A DNA stretch of 6,695 bases from positions 1-6,695 of the forward strand of contig PFLI01000027.1 in assembly GCA_002785065.1 (NCBI GenBank), written 5' to 3'. Both the position numbers and the translations under genes were made by a program. This stretch comes from Candidatus Roizmanbacteria bacterium CG_4_10_14_0_8_um_filter_33_9. Its GTDB lineage: Bacteria; Patescibacteriota; Microgenomatia; UBA1406; GWC2-37-13. Positions 5,793-6,695 of this stretch are shown piece after piece (positions within the stretch are counted from its first letter, which is position 1; each line of letters begins with the position of its first letter). Under the pieces are notes generated by a model that made no database searches, was not told the DNA's origin, and saw only the letters and a list, made by a program, of their open reading frames with translations.

Positions 5793-6695
5793 CTTAATTT
5801 CCTTTAACAATATACTTCTTTCATTTTTTAGTTTTCCTTCAACAACTTGTTCAAAAAGATTTTTAAGTATATCTCCAATTTGTCTTCCCGGTTTAATATT
5901 TAATACTTTCATTACATCATTACCGTCAACTTTTAAATCAGCAATAGCAAATGGTTGTTTTTGGACTTCAATGATCCGTTTTTTAAATAGTTCTAATCTC
6001 CAAGAAGTTGGGGTTGCGCCCGATCCAATACGATCGCCAGTTCGAAGATCAAGCATGTCTTGGATATATTCTTTTCCAACTTCCCGAATAAAACGGCGGA
6101 CTGCTTTATCTGTTTGAATTTCTGAAACAGTAAACTGGTGATATTTTACCAGTTGAATCAGTTTCTCCTTTTCTTTATTTGATAATTTTAACCGATCTGC
6201 AATATTGGTTACGAGAATTGTTGAAACAACTTCATGATTATGAAATGTAATTATTTCAGTTTTTGAATCTTTCCAATACGTTTTAACTTTCCCAATATCA
6301 TGAAGAAGGGTTGCAAATCGTGTTATCGGATCTTGTGAAGGACAGTGCTTAAGCGCCATGACAGAATGCATACCTACGTCATAAATATGGTGACGTTTTG
6401 GGCTTTTTTGCGGAACTGTAAAACATATTTCTAATTCTGGCAAAATATGTTGTAACAACCCGGTATTATGTAGAAAAAGAATTCCATCATCAGGATGATC
6501 ACTGGCAATGATTTTTAATAATTCGTCACGTATTCTTTCCCAAGAAACATTTTTAATTAAGCTTGAATTATCAGAAATAGCCAAACGGGTTTTTTCTTCG
6601 ATCAAAAAACCCAGTTGTGAGGCAAGTCGGACAGCTCTCATCAATCTTAATGAATCCTCTTTAAACCGTTTGTTTGCATCGCCTACTGCTCTGAT
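5784..6695 (-). CDS. cca: CCA tRNA nucleotidyltransferase with HD domain, 5' partial
   Basis: This enzyme adds or repairs the 3'-terminal CCA of tRNAs in the cytoplasm. The frame stays open to the right edge, so the gene begins outside the window; 303 C-terminal residues are visible and the catalytic head (GGxxRD and DxD motifs) is not. The first visible residues, IRAVGDANKRFKEDSLR, are the class II neck motif, followed by RAVRLASQLGF and then WERIRDEL, the ERxxxEL motif. An HD phosphohydrolase-type domain follows, with H110 (GMHS), H132-D133 (LLHDIGK), H154 (HNHE) and a probable D221 (TGDR). The C-terminus, from GNDVMKVLNIKPGRQIG to LKNERSILL, matches the usual tail of HD-containing bacterial CCA enzymes. 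Poly(A) polymerase shares the neck motifs, but the HD domain and tail favour CCA addition. HD-containing versions may also have phosphatase or phosphodiesterase activity. It converges on the hydrolase gene with a two-base gap. An apparent TTG start near 6644 is internal. Confidence 0.92.
   Translation of the reverse strand: MRAVGDANKRFKEDSLRLMRAVRLASQLGFLIEEKTRLAISDNSSLIKNVSWERIRDELLKIIASDHPDDGILFLHNTGLLQHILPELEICFTVPQKSPKRHHIYDVGMHSVMALKHCPSQDPITRFATLLHDIGKVKTYWKDSKTEIITFHNHEVVSTILVTNIADRLKLSNKEKEKLIQLVKYHQFTVSEIQTDKAVRRFIREVGKEYIQDMLDLRTGDRIGSGATPTSWRLELFKKRIIEVQKQPFAIADLKVDGNDVMKVLNIKPGRQIGDILKNLFEQVVEGKLKNERSILLKEIKKV

Noticed and set aside
1..6695. Defence system, CRISPR array, prophage or mobile element
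   Set aside because: No arrays, transposase motifs, terminal repeats or defence-protein signatures are visible; the clear genes are export, hydrolase and tRNA-processing functions.
1..6695. Recoded TGA (glycine or tryptophan) as in some CPR lineages
   Set aside because: The regulator gene ends at TGA overlapping the secD start, and no in-frame TGA occurs within any recognisable gene.

Overview
This AT-rich window (roughly one third G+C by eye) uses the standard bacterial code: four of the five stop codons on the plus strand are TAA, and the second gene ends in a true TGA. Compact AT-rich genes with 1-4 base junctions, no convincing Shine-Dalgarno sequences, short separate SecD and SecF proteins, an anchored DUF3048 protein and a winged-helix regulator with a nucleotidyltransferase-like tail together suggest a Candidate Phyla Radiation (Patescibacteria) genome, most likely Microgenomates-like. 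That placement is inference from gene style and content; there is no rRNA or other marker here to confirm it.

Layout. Bases 1-4598 read as one plus-strand block: (1) a DUF3048 (YerB-like) membrane-anchored protein cut by the left edge; (2) a small winged-helix regulator with a degenerate nucleotidyltransferase-like C-terminus; (3) secD; (4) secF; (5) a metallo-beta-lactamase-fold hydrolase. Gaps between successive genes are 1 base, a 4-base ATGA overlap, 1 base and 28 bases, so the first four are almost certainly co-transcribed and the fifth probably is. A perfect extended -10 promoter then overlaps the stop codon of gene 5 and sits directly before gene 6, an RBBP9/YdeN-type alpha/beta hydrolase carrying about 175 extra C-terminal residues that I do not recognise. 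Gene 6 converges, with only two bases between stop codons, on a minus-strand CCA tRNA nucleotidyltransferase whose 5' half lies beyond the right edge.

How they work together. SecD and SecF form the proton-driven accessory complex of the Sec translocon. The regulator directly upstream is well placed to control the cluster, and the DUF3048 protein is a likely exported client or partner. The MBL hydrolase and the serine hydrolase are small-molecule or ester/thioester hydrolases of unknown substrate. The CCA enzyme is tRNA housekeeping on a separate transcript.

Most of the window is ordinary. I see no CRISPR array, insertion sequence, tRNA, rRNA or riboswitch, and no non-coding stretch longer than about 30 bases. 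The points worth a second look are the fused C-terminal domain of gene 6, the degenerate nucleotidyltransferase-like regulator in the sec cluster, the apparently leaderless promoter of gene 6, and short repeats in and just before the MBL gene.
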